A DNA stretch of 64,000 nucleotides from Diprion similis (lineage: Eukaryota; Arthropoda; Insecta; Hymenoptera; Diprionidae): contig NC_060107.1 of the NCBI RefSeq assembly GCF_021155765.1, positions 8,542,501-8,606,500 of the forward strand, in the 5' to 3' direction. The stretch's first letter is position 1. Every line of letters starts with the position of its first letter. The translations under genes and the position numbers were made by a program. This document shows, piece by piece, positions 1-11,788 of the stretch. The notes beneath the pieces were generated by a model that was not told the DNA's origin, made no database searches, and worked only from the letters and a program-made list of their open reading frames with translations.

Positions 1-539
1 CGTTTGAATTCGTATAAAGAAAATTATCTATAAAGCAATCGTTTCACAAGAAGGAGTATGTACAGCAGATAATCTTGTCTGTTCATATCGTGTTTTGAAT
101 CTCTGAGGAACACTGTGAAGCAATGCTTGTACTGTTGCGTTAGGTACTTTTGTGCAGCAAGATGATAACTGGCTTGACTGTTTTTATGATAGTCCGTAAA
201 TCAGTACATCGCAAAACAAAGGCACGAATCCTTGTAAATTTCAGACAAAACTAATTTCCAAGATGGTAATTTTTTTTCCTCAGTATATCCAAATCTCTGG
301 TCGTATCAGTGGGTCGTAACCCGTATACCGTATACCGTATACACAGTAAACAAACGACCGCAAAAGATTAGATCCGATATTGGGAGAGCTGATAAATTCT
401 CGCAGTTGTGGATGTAACGAGAATTTATCGCTTCATTTTCAACATGACGACCTAAAAATTGGGAATACAGGTGACGAAGCGTAGTTTCTTATTCGTTCTG
501 ACAGAAGACACAGCTAACACCGTGTTTGGTGTTTGGCCA
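1..539. other. A+T-rich flank, no gene seen
   Basis: I see no convincing coding frame here. A short tandem of CCGTATA units lies at about 318-342. The stretch leads into the CpG-rich island that begins near 540. It may be the flank or intron of a gene off the left edge. Confidence 0.4.
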
Positions 540-2450
540 AAGTGAGTGAACGTGATTTTGAAACATATTTCTCGAGACGCGTTGCGCATGCGCGGTACTT
601 CGATAGCCGAGGGTCGAGAGTCGACTTAACCTCAAGCAAGGTCGATAGATGCGCGCGCACGTCAGTGTCGCTTCGAGCTGCGGTGCTGGAGGTAGACAGA
701 AGGGCAGGTGTTTTTGTGTTTGTTGTCAAATTTTGATAATCATCTCCCGTTTCCGTATCCGTGTTGGCTGGTAAAAATTGTCAGTAACGCTGATCGACGA
801 GGCAGAAATAAGCGTGGCGGTATTACCGAGAAATCGAGGCTGCGCGCGCTGGTCGAAGGCGGCCATCATTAATTTCTCCCGATAGAATATTAATAGCATT
901 CATTCAAGAATTATGTATTTGTTTACCGATTTGTTACGATGTAGAAATTATTGACAACGCTATTGCTTCGCGAAGTGGGCGAATATTGTCGGGGCGCCTC
1001 CGTATCGCGTACCGGTAATTGTCGCACCTGTTATGGCTTGAAACTGGGAAAGTTAACCGTGACACGGAGAGAGACAAGTTGCCTCGCTGCTGCTTGCCTG
1101 CCTGCCTGCGCGTAACCACGCGACGTTTAATGTGGCCAGTGGCTATGTACCGTTAGTTGAAAATCCTTCTCCATTACTCGTTTGCCGAGTGCAGGAACGA
1201 CGCTCGTAGACGCCGTGGAGAGCGTCTTTAACAAGCTGAATACAATTGTGTTGCGCGGTGGTGCTGAAACCGTCGGAAAGGAGTCTGACTCGAGTTAGCA
1301 CGGCCCTGAGCAGCGTGTATGACGTATGCAAAGCACAGTGAACGCTTGAAAAGCCTCGGCGACGAGGAACGCTTAACCCGTAGAAATGAGAAAGTTGGTG
1401 CTGTGAATATCGAGAACACACGGTCCGCACCGAGGAACGGGCCAACCACACAATCAAGGAGGTGCTCACTGCACGAAGGATACCAGTCGCGTCGGAACTA
1501 ACCGGGGTAAGTAGGACGTGCGTGTGAAACGTTTATTCCCGTGGCAGGAGCGAGTGTTTGTCGAACGGCGTAGAGGTAGTTCTCTCTCGTTAAGCGTGGC
1601 GAGCGGGAGAACGAGCCGAACTCGGTTCAACCGCGCGTCTTTCCGTACTCGTACTCGTCGACAGCCTTTTCGACGATAGATCCCGTCCCGTTCCGGATTC
1701 CCCACGTATCGTACCGCGTCCCGCTGGAGATATCGGAGCTGGGCTCGATTGGGAGGAAAATCGTCGCTCGCGGGTTTCCGCCTTAGAGCCAGACCAGCCA
1801 GCCAGCCGACGCGAGAGGTGTGTATAACGTTGTATGTGTGTGTTGGTATTCGATTCGTAGAGACAACAACGCGGCGAGACGGCGAGAAACCGCGAAATAG
1901 CTGGTGGTCACACGGCACCCACCCCAAGATACTAAAATACGTCGCGAGAGCCTCGCCGTGGCTCACGGCTCGGGTCTGCCTTTGGTGGGGTGGTTAGAAG
2001 TACGGACAGTGGTTGAGGCTTGGTGGGGTTGGAAATTGCGTGGTGGTGGGTGCCTGCCTGCCGTGGTCTCCGAGGCCCCTCCGAGGCATCTCTGCTTCTA
2101 ACCCGACGAAGTGGGGGTGTAAACAACAGCCCTGCTGCTGGTGCTGTTGCTGGTGCTGGTGCTGGTGCTGGTGCCGCCTGCCTGCCTACCAACCTACCAA
2201 CCTACGTCTACTACCATTCGTAGGACGTGGGGGGACACGGAAATCGTCGGGATTCCGTCGAGGCGTCGAGTCTCGTCGCAAAGCCACGGCCGACGGCCGT
2301 CGTCGACGTCGGACCGAGTCAACGACGCCGAGGCGAAAACTCGCGGCACGAGTCTCGGCGTCGTCGGATTTTACCCATTTCAGCCAGCATCGACGCTCCA
2401 GGTAGGGGCTACGCTCGCTTCCGAGTTTCAATAATGGCCGACTGTGCAGC
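540..2450. promoter_or_regulatory. CpG-rich island, probable promoter and 5' exons of zinc-finger gene A
   Basis: The composition jumps from A+T-rich to strongly GC- and CpG-rich for almost 2 kb and drops again after about 2600. The open frames inside on both strands look like by-products of the composition and have no family resemblance. Two good plus-strand splice donors lie in it: GGG|GTAAGT after 1506 and CTCCAG|GTAGGG after 2401. Either could end a non-coding first exon that splices to the acceptor at 5289 in front of the gene A start. Use as the gene A promoter is inferred from position and strand; alternative first exons are likely. Confidence 0.6.
583..594. promoter_or_regulatory. NRF-1/Erect-wing type palindrome
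   Basis: TGCGCATGCGCG matches the palindromic NRF-1 core (GCGCATGCGC), which is bound by Erect wing in insects and is typical of CpG-rich promoters. It sits at the left edge of the island, so it may serve a transcript in either direction. Seen in sequence; binding is inferred. Confidence 0.45.
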
Positions 2451-2740
2451 GCCCAGCAACCAACGGCTCCGCGTTTCGTTTCGTTTCGCTTCGCTTTTCG
2501 CTCGCTCGCTAGCTTGCGGCCAACGCCCAACTCCTTCCTCGACGTTGCCGGCGCGAGTCGTATCTATCCACGCATATTACGAACACTCCGCGCTTGCATC
2601 TACTTTCCAATTCGCCTACCGAAACGCGGCTGAAATTTGGCCATCGCAATAGCTAGAACCTGGTGTATGATAATTTACTTAATGAAAATCGCGAACGTTC
2701 CTCGGATTCTTCGATTGGCCAACTTAGCTCGGCGCAGAAA

Positions 2741-2787
2741 TCTCTCTCTCTCTCTCCCTCTCTCTCCCTCTCCCTCTCTCTCTCTCT
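2741..2787. repeat. CT/GA microsatellite
   Basis: A nearly pure (TC)n tract with CCC interruptions, just downstream of the CpG-rich island and inside the presumed first intron of gene A. GAGA-type tracts are common near insect promoters. Confidence 0.8.
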
Positions 2788-5289
2788 TGCTTAAAATAGC
2801 ACAGTCACTTTTTAGACGTAGAAAACAGCCAGCCTCGTTCTCGGAGAACCTCGCTATACGCGAGCGAGTCTGAAACGTTTAATCAGCCAGGAATTGACTC
2901 TCGCAAGTTGCGAAATCGTTGTAGGGTTCAAATTTTGATTCAATTTTTTCCAATCTCGACCTCTCATTTTTTACCATTTGCACGTATTCCTCCTTCTCTG
3001 TTTGTCGCTACTTCCATTGTCTAACACTCCATGACGCGATGCCACGTCACTTCCGGCTGACGCTGCTTGCGAATTGCAAAACTACCGAGTTCAAATACCG
3101 TATATTTCGTCGTTACATCGCCTTGGCCACGTCGAGGGTTCTACGAGTATTATAATTTTTATTTCACTAATCCAATTGTTTTCGTTTCGTGACACGTGAA
3201 CGTTTTTTTTTTCTTCAATGTATATCGATCCATGTTTTTCCCTCTTGTATTTACACTGAAGTCATAGTTTAAATATGATTTGCAGGAAAGCCGTAACTGT
3301 TGTTTGTTACGCTAATATACTTTACAGCATGAAGAGATAAAGACTAATCTGCGTCATTTACGAGTCAATACTAACAACTGTAATAGTAAAATAGCAGCTC
3401 AACTTCTATTCATCCTCCTTTGTTCTTCTTCATTTCCATTTCCAAAGCAATTGCGAATACCACGATATCACGCTACGATAGTAAAGAAAAAAACCGGACA
3501 AAGCGTAAATCCCTGTAGCCACACAAGAAGCAACAATATAACACATTGAAGTTATAATAAAAATTGGCTCGCAGCGACAGCGCCGCAAATTTCACCGCGA
3601 CTCTGCGGTGTTACACGTTACATGCATGCCTCTGTATACGCGTACTTGTTATAAGCGTATAATTTTTTACACGTGCATATATACAAGACGGTAGATATAT
3701 GCAACCGTGTCTCAGTACACAGCTGTGTAGTACAAACATCGCATCCTATCGGTATCGTATCTTACGTTCGTTACGTAACGTTGAAAAATAATTACAAGCA
3801 AAAGTATGTCTCTTGCGTACTTATAAGAAAGTCGCAGCAACAAATGACATAACAAATCGGTCTTTCTCGTTGCCGATGTGCGGTAAGAAGTTGAGGCTCC
3901 GGATGCATATTACCCCTGAACGCCGGACCTATTTCTCTACACATACGTACTTCGTTACCCGACGGGAGACCGCGCGTGGCCTTGCACTTGGTTGGGTCCG
4001 CGACTGCTGTGCCCCCCTCGTCATTTTTCTTATCCCGTAAGGCAATCAAGGGCGGGACGTTGTCCCACTTTGCTCTCCGGGAGTCGCTTCCCATTCCCAA
4101 TTCTCCCCCCATCGTTTCGTACACACGATCCTCTCCTCTATTCTCATCTCTCCAGGCTCCCTTCTTTCTTGGCTCTTCACCCCTACCCCGATACCCATCA
4201 CCCCATCGTCGTCGCCCCGCGAGTTCTATTTCGCGTGGGGTTCCCGGTTTCCCACCTACCGCTCCCCCTCCCCCACCTTTTAACCCCCCCACGGCCAAGT
4301 GGGGGCGACTAAGTGGGGTGAGATCCCGTGCCACTAGTCGGCGTCGCTGACTCCCCCCCGTCGCCTCCCCCTCCGTTACCATACACCCCCACTCGACACG
4401 GAACATCTACCGAATCCATGACGTGACACTTTGACTTGTACCTTCGTCAGGTCAAGATCAAAGTCGGCGGATGACTCGACCTTTATCCCCTCCTGATCCC
4501 ACCCCCTTATTACCTCGGGTCAGAAACAATAACAATTACTAGAATCTTTTTCATCGTTCAAAAAACGATCTTCCACCTATTTTTCACGAAAATTATTAGA
4601 TAAAAGAGGAAATCTCCGAATTTTTTATTTTCCAATGAAAAGAATTATAAGACTGAAGGATATGAGAGAAAATTATTTCTCTAATATTTTTGGATATGAG
4701 AATCCTCACGCGTATTTTGTATGTGGTAATGAACCCTGTATATATACCTGAGTATTTTAGGCGTGTGGTAAACACGCGAAGAACGGAATTCTTGTTTATC
4801 AAGGAATGTCGGGAGGGCGGCTCGGCTGTAAACTCGAAAAAAGGAGAAGGGCAAACAGAAATAGAATGAAAAATATATATATATATACATATGTGTGTGT
4901 ATATGTATATATGTCGCAGAGCTCCTGAGTCGCGACGCGGCACACGATTGACGGGTTTGGTAGGTAGGGGCAGAGTGGAGGGGCGACGAGACGGCAACGC
5001 GCTGTATTCGTCTCGTTCCGAGTAAATCGGGGGAAAACGCGAACGGAGTGGGGTCGGCAACGGTGTCGGGGGGGGGGGGGGGGGGGGGGCGACAACGATC
5101 GACGGAATTTTTGGATAAATTCGGGAAAAAGGTGGGGTAGGGGGATTGTAATGATTATCCAGGCGCAGCCTTTGGAACTCCCTCTATATGTGCACGCAGC
5201 CTGAAAATTAACCAATACCTTGAATAGAATTAAGCATTTTCAACGAAAATGTTGAAATTAATTGCGAAATTTTTTTTGCCCACTTTCAG
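2788..5289 (+). other. Presumed first intron of gene A
   Basis: No supportable coding exon. The stretch runs from the candidate donor at 2401/2402 to the acceptor ending at 5289 (CACTTTCAG). It includes a C-rich tract at about 4010-4400 and a G homopolymer at 5068-5089. The open frames in the C-rich part are low-complexity Pro/Ser/Arg and are not believed. Confidence 0.45.
5068..5089 (+). repeat. Poly-G run of 22
   Basis: An uninterrupted run of 22 G residues, 220 bases upstream of the first coding exon of gene A. The exact length is uncertain, because homopolymers are error-prone in assemblies. Confidence 0.9.
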
Positions 5290-5308
5290 ATACGATAAGC
5301 TGTGAAAA

Positions 5309-7019
5309 ATGAATTTCACACCGTTTCCTGGGTTCACAACAGGGTCTATACCCACTGGGACCGTTCATCAATTTGCGACTGCAAAATTCGCACAAAATTT
5401 AACCACTGGGGGTCAAGTTGTCGGTGTGTTGTCCGGAGGCGAAGGTGGCGTACATTATCTTAGACCTGTTGATCCAAATGGGTTCACTACTGTCACGCAG
5501 GGTGGCAATAATCAGCAACCACAAATCATTACTTTGCCTATCACTGTACCTGGCAAAGATGGTACCCAACAACAGCAAACGGTCCAGATCCAGGTCGTCA
5601 ATCCAAATGTTACTCAGAGTGGGAATAGCGGGGACCAGCCGAAGTATCATTTGGCTCCTCTTTCTTTGGGCCAGTTTCCTCAGGGTGCAGCAACCGTATT
5701 GACCGTTGCTTACAGCCAGCAGGATGCTGATGGTGTTCAAATTCAAGTCCAGCCACAGAATACCATTGCTACAACCCAAACGTGAGTTGAAAAAAAATCA
5801 AAGAATTCTATTTACTTGTGTGGTAAAATTTACTAATGCTTGGTTGGAAAGTAATTAAGTTACCGAAGGTTGTAAATTCTACCTACTAATAATGAATTGA
5901 ATTCATATTTGGAGTGATCTTGATATCCGTGATGTTAAATTGAAGCTTTTCTTATTACAGATCGGATCAAACGACTCAGAGTACGTCGACGGCTGTGACG
6001 ACAACGTCGCAGCAAACGATTCAACAAACCGTCCACCTTCCTGGTGCTCCGGAAGGCCTAACCGTAGTGGCTCAAATACCACAGGATTTGATACTTAGAG
6101 ACGGTATGGATGAATCAAAAGAGGATGTCAAGGAGGGTACAACGCCCGTAGCACTGATAAAGAGGGGTACTGTCAAAAACCAGGGTAACCAAAGCAACGA
6201 AGAATTGATAACTTCGATGCCTGCTAGTTGGCAGAGTTTAGCAACGCCTGGATCGACTGTAGCTGACTATTTGTCCAGACTGCCGGCGAGCACGCTACCG
6301 TTAAGCTTACATTCCTTTTTGAAATTCTCCGCGGAGACAATTAAGAGAGAGGAGACCATTGAATCTAGTCCCTTGAGCGCAGATGGACTAGAGGTTCCAG
6401 TTACTACAGCCTCTGGGGAACAATCCGTTCACATTACAGTAGCGGGTACAGAGACGGAAATTACTCCGGACGTTGTAGAAGCCGCGGAACCTGGTACAAA
6501 GCCAAAAAAGAAGAAGAAGTACAAGAAGAAGCCGCCAAAGCCAAAGAAACCAAAACCTGGCCAGGTGACGATCGCTACCGCGCTTGATGGAACAACGCTG
6601 TTTTGTTGCCCTCAGTGCAACATGGCTTATCCAGAGAAAGAATTGCTAGAACAACATTTAATCGGACATAAAATCGAAAGGAGATTCATATGCGACATGT
6701 GCGGGGCTGGATTAAAACGTAAGGAACATTTGGAACGGCATAAGTTGGGCCACAGTCCCGAGAGACCGTTCACTTGTTCTGTATGCTTGAAGGGGTTCAA
6801 GAGAAAAGAACACCTTAATCTTCATTTTGTCATACACTCCGGTCAGAAAACAGAAGTATGCACGGAATGCGGTAAGGCATTTTACAGAAAGGACCACCTT
6901 CGCAAACATGCTAGATCCCATTTGGCTAAGAGAGTGAAGGATGATCCGTTGAACACTGCGGACAATTCTCAAAGCCAACAACAGAATCAGCAGCATGAGG
7001 AACAACAGCACCAGGAACA

Positions 7020-7050
<31 letters not shown>

Positions 7051-7215
7051 CAAAACAATGTGCCCGAATTACAGCAAATTCAAATTCAAGTTGGTCAGGG
7101 ATCTGGAGCCCAGATTCACCAAATTTCTGTTAGCGAACAATCTACAGTTGTGCTACCAACTGCGGCTGAAACTGGTGCCATGGCCATGCTACATCATCAG
7201 CAACAACAGCATTAG
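5309..7215 (+). CDS. Zinc-finger gene A: four-C2H2-finger transcription factor with polyQ tail
   Basis: Two coding exons, 5309-5781 and 5961-7215, joined by donor AAAC|GTGAGT and acceptor TTACAG (phase 2), give 575 residues. The ATG lies 19 bases after an acceptor ending at 5289, so upstream exons are non-coding. Residues 1-157 are Gly/Gln/Thr-rich. Residues 244-288 hold a conserved block (WQSLATPGSTVADYLS...). A lysine/proline-rich stretch, probably an NLS, precedes the fingers. The four C2H2 fingers are at about C374-H394, C402-H422, C430-H450 and C458-H478, all C-x2-C-x12-H-x3-H. A CAG/CAA-coded Gln tract follows. It is expected to be a nuclear DNA-binding regulator; the target is unknown and I do not firmly recognise a named ortholog. 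Gene B is its tandem paralog. The frame stays open for 31 codons past the TAG (see findings). Confidence 0.93.
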
Positions 7216-7311
7216 CAACAGCCTACCGCCCATATTCAAACGGGGCGGTATTTTCGGTTTAATCATGAGCAGGCCAAGGGAAGAGTAAGGCAAAACGTAC
7301 AGAATAATTGA
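7216..7311 (+). other. In-frame open extension after the gene A TAG
   Basis: After TAG (7213-7215) the same frame runs 31 codons to TGA at 7309-7311. It begins with Gln-Gln, continuing the His/Gln tail. TAG is one change from CAG, and the next codon is CAA. This could be a readthrough extension, an allele-specific nonsense change or plain 3'UTR. The extension is short and the bias is weak apart from the first codons. Confidence 0.35.
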
Positions 7312-10010
7312 ACAATTGAATTAAACGAAGACTCTAAGTGTTGGAAATTGTACAATTTGACAATGTGGCCGTCGTATTTAATTTACTCTGTTTGTTTCTG
7401 GTTTAACATCTAAGTACAAACGAATTTCTCCAGTAGCATTTGAATTACATCTATTGAAAGTGTTTTGTAGTATTTTGTTATTTCAGATTAAAACAACTCG
7501 ATCTTGTTAGTAGTTTTTAATACTTAGAGTCCAAGTTATCTAAGGTTTTCAATTCTCAGTATCATATGCAATGGTATCTGACATTATACCAGAGGCGATG
7601 ATCGTTTTTTGGCATAAATCGAATAGCTAAATCAATGTATAAAAACTTTTTGACCATCTATTACGAATATCTGGGTTTAAAAATATTAACGTAGATGAGA
7701 TTACATAACTCCAGGTACATTCGAAAATCATCAAGATTTTAGAATACTTGCGTTAGCGAGATGCCGTTTTACTGTTTCCATAGAATCTACAAATTGACAT
7801 AATGAAATTTCGTTACGTCGGTTTCTGTTGTTGTTTGTGTATCTTGTAAATTTTCCACAGAAAAAGTACATGCTTGATCAATTATAGGATTGTTAAGGTT
7901 CATGTGATGTAAATTCTCCAAATTCGCATCAGTCCGTTTTGTCTGACGACAGAAAGTAATCATGATAAGTTTTTCTACTCGTTTTCTGAGTCAGATTTTT
8001 TTCCTGAATGGGGCGAAAACAATAGTTTTTCTCCCATTTGCAGAATGCCCAATGTATATTTATCTTATGACATTTTATATAATTTAATCACCATGTGGTA
8101 CTAGCAAATGAGCTACGCAAAACCTTGATCATTATTTTGTTTTTTCTTATATCGAATTTCTTCTGAGGATTATGAACTACAGAAAATACATGTGATCGGT
8201 GAGAATGTATCACTTAACGTTCACGTAGGTTGAATGCCATTATCGATCGAATTTTGGCAAAGAACATCACAGATTGTATTTTATTGCATTTGTGCAGGGA
8301 AAGTAATATATGTATGAAATATGACAATTTATTAGTTTGTTGAAGCAAATCGAATAAGAAATGTAAATTATACTGAAAATAATTTTAAATTTAGTTCATT
8401 TCTGACATAAGTTATACATAAATGATTAGCGGTATGTAAACAGAAATTGATAGGAGCTATTATTGCTGGCTAAAATTAAATTATTACTGACGTAATTCTA
8501 ACGTGCAAGTAGGATTAAAACAAAGTGAATATATTTTTTAAAGCACCATCTGGAATTACTAGGGGTAAAAATAATTGAATTTGAGCTCGCAGAATAAAAA
8601 TCATGGTAATCCTTGATAGAAAAATGCTTATAATCAATTGTAAATACAGGATTTTGCATTAAAAAAATTAAAAAAAAAAAAAAATAACTACACGACTAAG
8701 TACCAACTGAAAATAACACTGCAGCATGTAGAATAAATATGATTATTTATTCTCAGTAAGGCAAATCAACTGATTGTGTTGAATTGCAAAAAAGGACATT
8801 AAGAAACAGATATACAATAACTTTGCGACGTCTAAACTTTTACATATATGTATGCATACATACACGTTGTAAAACAAAGATTGCTGTATATTTTTACAAA
8901 GGCAATATCTGACACTTGTGACACGTATAATATTGAACTATAATGAGTATAATGTTGAGGTAATAAAGAACCTCAAATAAATATAGGATAATTATATAGC
9001 TTATATTTTTCAGTACATATTAGCATGAGCTGTGTTCAAACAAAAATTTAGATTTAGAGAAAGATGTCAGTTTTTTTTACGCGTGTCAAACATTGGGATC
9101 TTTTTTTCTTTATGTCTTCCCCGCATAGAACGACGTTATTTACTTCTACAGAACATTCGGTAAAGTTGAAAATCATAAATCAAGTAAATTATCGTATAGG
9201 TAATGAAATATTAAACAAATAGACTCAGCTTCGACTTCCTGCGAACTTAGCTCGCTTAAATATAAATTTATTTTCGAACGTACAATCTAAGTAACTAACT
9301 GGTAGTTAGCCTTATATTTCTCATAAATCTTGGAGATGGTATTTATAAAATATAATTTTAACACTACATAGCTGTACGTATGGAATTTGTTATCAATAAG
9401 TTGATATATTTGAAGAAAGAAAGCCAACAAAAAAATGATTAAAAACTAAATAAAAAACAAACCAACAAAATGGTAATAATTATATGCTTTTCAATTGGAA
9501 ACTTTTTTTCAGCATTTTCTCTATGTAATTATCCTATATTTCAGCATAATTTTTACTCATTAAATCGTTGACTATAATATACATATATATTTTTTTCTCC
9601 GCGACACTCAAGCTTCACATCATCTCAAGGTTCGAGGCTCGTTTCCATGCATCGTAAAAGCGCGAAAAATACATGCCGACCGACGGTGGAATTGTTGATT
9701 CGAAATTTATTTTCTCTTTAGTAAAACGGCAGCTACGCCGTCAAAATGACACGGCTATCGAAGTTATTACAATGTGTATAAAAAATAAAAATGCCAACAT
9801 ATAAACAATTTTTTTATTATATAGATATCACATTTTAAAGGCAGTGGGTCTAGCTATTATAAAATTATTACTATATTGTAGGTATAACGAATAGTTTGTA
9901 AGTCATTTTCATTGTTACTTACATAAATATTGGAAGAAAAAAAAGGAAAAAAAAAACCTAAAATAAAGCGTACATTTAATATACATCTCATTCTTCAAGA
10001 CGACTCATTT
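7312..10010 (+). other. Probable 3'UTR of gene A and intergenic A+T-rich DNA
   Basis: No coding frame of note. AATAAA motifs on the plus strand occur at 8962-8967 and further on (for example near 9962), so a long 3'UTR of about 1.7 kb or more is possible. A run of A at about 8669-8684 is the only low-complexity tract that stands out. Confidence 0.4.
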
Positions 10011-10800
10011 ATTTATTTATAAGACGGCGAGGTGGTAATCCGATTCGCAATCCTCAATCCCCCGCCCCTTAATTATCAATACATTCGGCTTTCATGTAAA
10101 AAAGAAACGGGATCTATGGTCGGTACGGAATGGGCCCGGCTATTAGAGAAATAGGAATAAATTGGGATCGGGATCAATATCGATGCTGCCATTGAGATTT
10201 GCTGCCGCGAGCGGGGGGGGGGGGGGGGGGGGGGGGATCAATTTATATTTCCTATTGTCATTGCCGCGCAGCCTTTGAAACGAAGATTTGGAACCGGTGT
10301 GTGTACCCCGGTTACCCCGGCATGGCTGGGTATTCGGGCATTTTCGCTTAGCCCGAGAAAAAATAGTTAAGAGGATGGGACAGTAGAGGGCGGACGGAGG
10401 GGTGGGGGTGCCGAGTTGAGGGACAGGTGTCAACGGCACGAATCTTTACACACGATTATTCGTCGGGGCCGAATTTATCATCGAAATCATAAATGGTAAG
10501 CGGTTATTAATAATTATTACATAAATTGTGAGAGCCGAGGATGCCGGGGCCGACCTTTCAGCCGTCGAACGGCCATTTTATGTTGAAATTCGTGCGAATT
10601 CGGCCTCGTATCGACTGGCTCTGTGGTATGAGGGGGGAAAGGACGCTTTCCCCCGTTCCACCCCTGCGTCTATCGGCGAAATACTGACGGCTTAGGCGAA
10701 ATACTGCATTTTTATCGCGTGTTATCGTACAAGGCCCACTGAATAACCAACCCTAGGACCCGAAACATGGGGAAAGGGAGATTTTTGTAAGTAAGATCGA
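10011..10800. promoter_or_regulatory. GC-rich patch, candidate promoter or leader exon of gene B
   Basis: A locally GC-rich island in an A+T-rich background, 1 to 1.8 kb upstream of the first coding exon of gene B. It has a good plus-strand donor (TTTTT|GTAAGT at about 10787-10792) that could end a non-coding leader exon. It includes a 24-base poly-G run. The frames inside are low-complexity and not believed. Promoter role is inferred from position only. Confidence 0.4.
10213..10236 (+). repeat. Poly-G run of 24
   Basis: An uninterrupted run of 24 G residues inside the GC-rich patch upstream of gene B. It mirrors the poly-G run upstream of gene A. Confidence 0.9.
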
Positions 10801-11767
10801 CTTATTTCTATTAATCCGCATTTATTACATCTACATATCCATTGTGACAGCCAAACAGCATGTAAAATTCTCTATCCGTGTACCTGACGTATCTGTGTTA
10901 CGTATCGTATCGTGCGAAAAAGCTTTACCCAAAATTATCGTCTTCGCGACCAGGGAAAATTTTATCATCTTCATCATTATGGCTCGCCACTCTGCTCGCA
11001 CGTTATTCATGAATCATTCTAGTTTTTATGGTAAAAAATCCTTTAGCCGATATGCAGCGATTTAAAAATGAAATGCAAGTCGATGCGGTTTCATTGTTTC
11101 GAATTTTATTGTATACGTGTGTATGTCATTAGATACGTATTGCTTCGATTATTACGTTTAAAATTCTTTTTTTCTTTCTATTCCATTCACACATGTCGAA
11201 TGACTAACAATAACTCACCGGTAATTCGTCAATTTCATAATATTTTTCCCCCAACTCGTGCTATGGGAATTAGAAATAATTTTTTTTCATCTATTCCATA
11301 CTTCATTCGTAATCGTATTACTGGATTTTCCCCTCTTTGCGTTTATAGGTACATATTCGTATTACATAGATTTAAACCCCGAAGTGACCTGTCGAAATTT
11401 TTTTGTCTTATTCTTCAATGACTTTGTTATGTTATTATATATTCTTGTACTCTAATGTTTCATTGTCTACCAACAATCAGACATCTCTATCAGTTTACAC
11501 CTGTAACGTTGTCTCCATATCAGTTCCATCGGTATAATCAAGTTTTATACAAAATGTATGAATTGTAAGATGTAATTGATGATATTAATTACAATTTATG
11601 CCTATTCCAAGTTGTAATCGAATCGAGAGCTTTCAAAAAAATTGTAGTCGATGGTAATCTTGAATGTGCGACCAGGAACTTGCCTTCATTGCAACTTTTT
11701 ACTAGGTGTTTTTGGATACATGTATCAAACTTATATTTGATTGAGAAAATGCAAATTATGTTTTCAG
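10801..11767 (+). other. Presumed leader intron of gene B
   Basis: A+T-rich, with no credible coding exon. It ends at an acceptor (TGTTTTCAG, AG at 11766-11767) that opens the first coding exon of gene B. Confidence 0.4.
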
Positions 11768-11788
11768 GTATTGGATTGACGATTTGCA

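Noticed and set aside
2013-2652. Several overlapping frames of 65-141 residues in the CpG-rich island
   Set aside because: Low-complexity Arg/Ser/Cys sequence from GC-rich and CTG-repeat DNA; frames overlap on both strands and none shows a domain.
3792-4406. 204-residue minus-strand frame and plus-strand Pro/Ser frames
   Set aside because: Lie in a C-rich intronic tract; Gly/Arg- or Pro/Ser-rich on opposite strands, as expected from composition.
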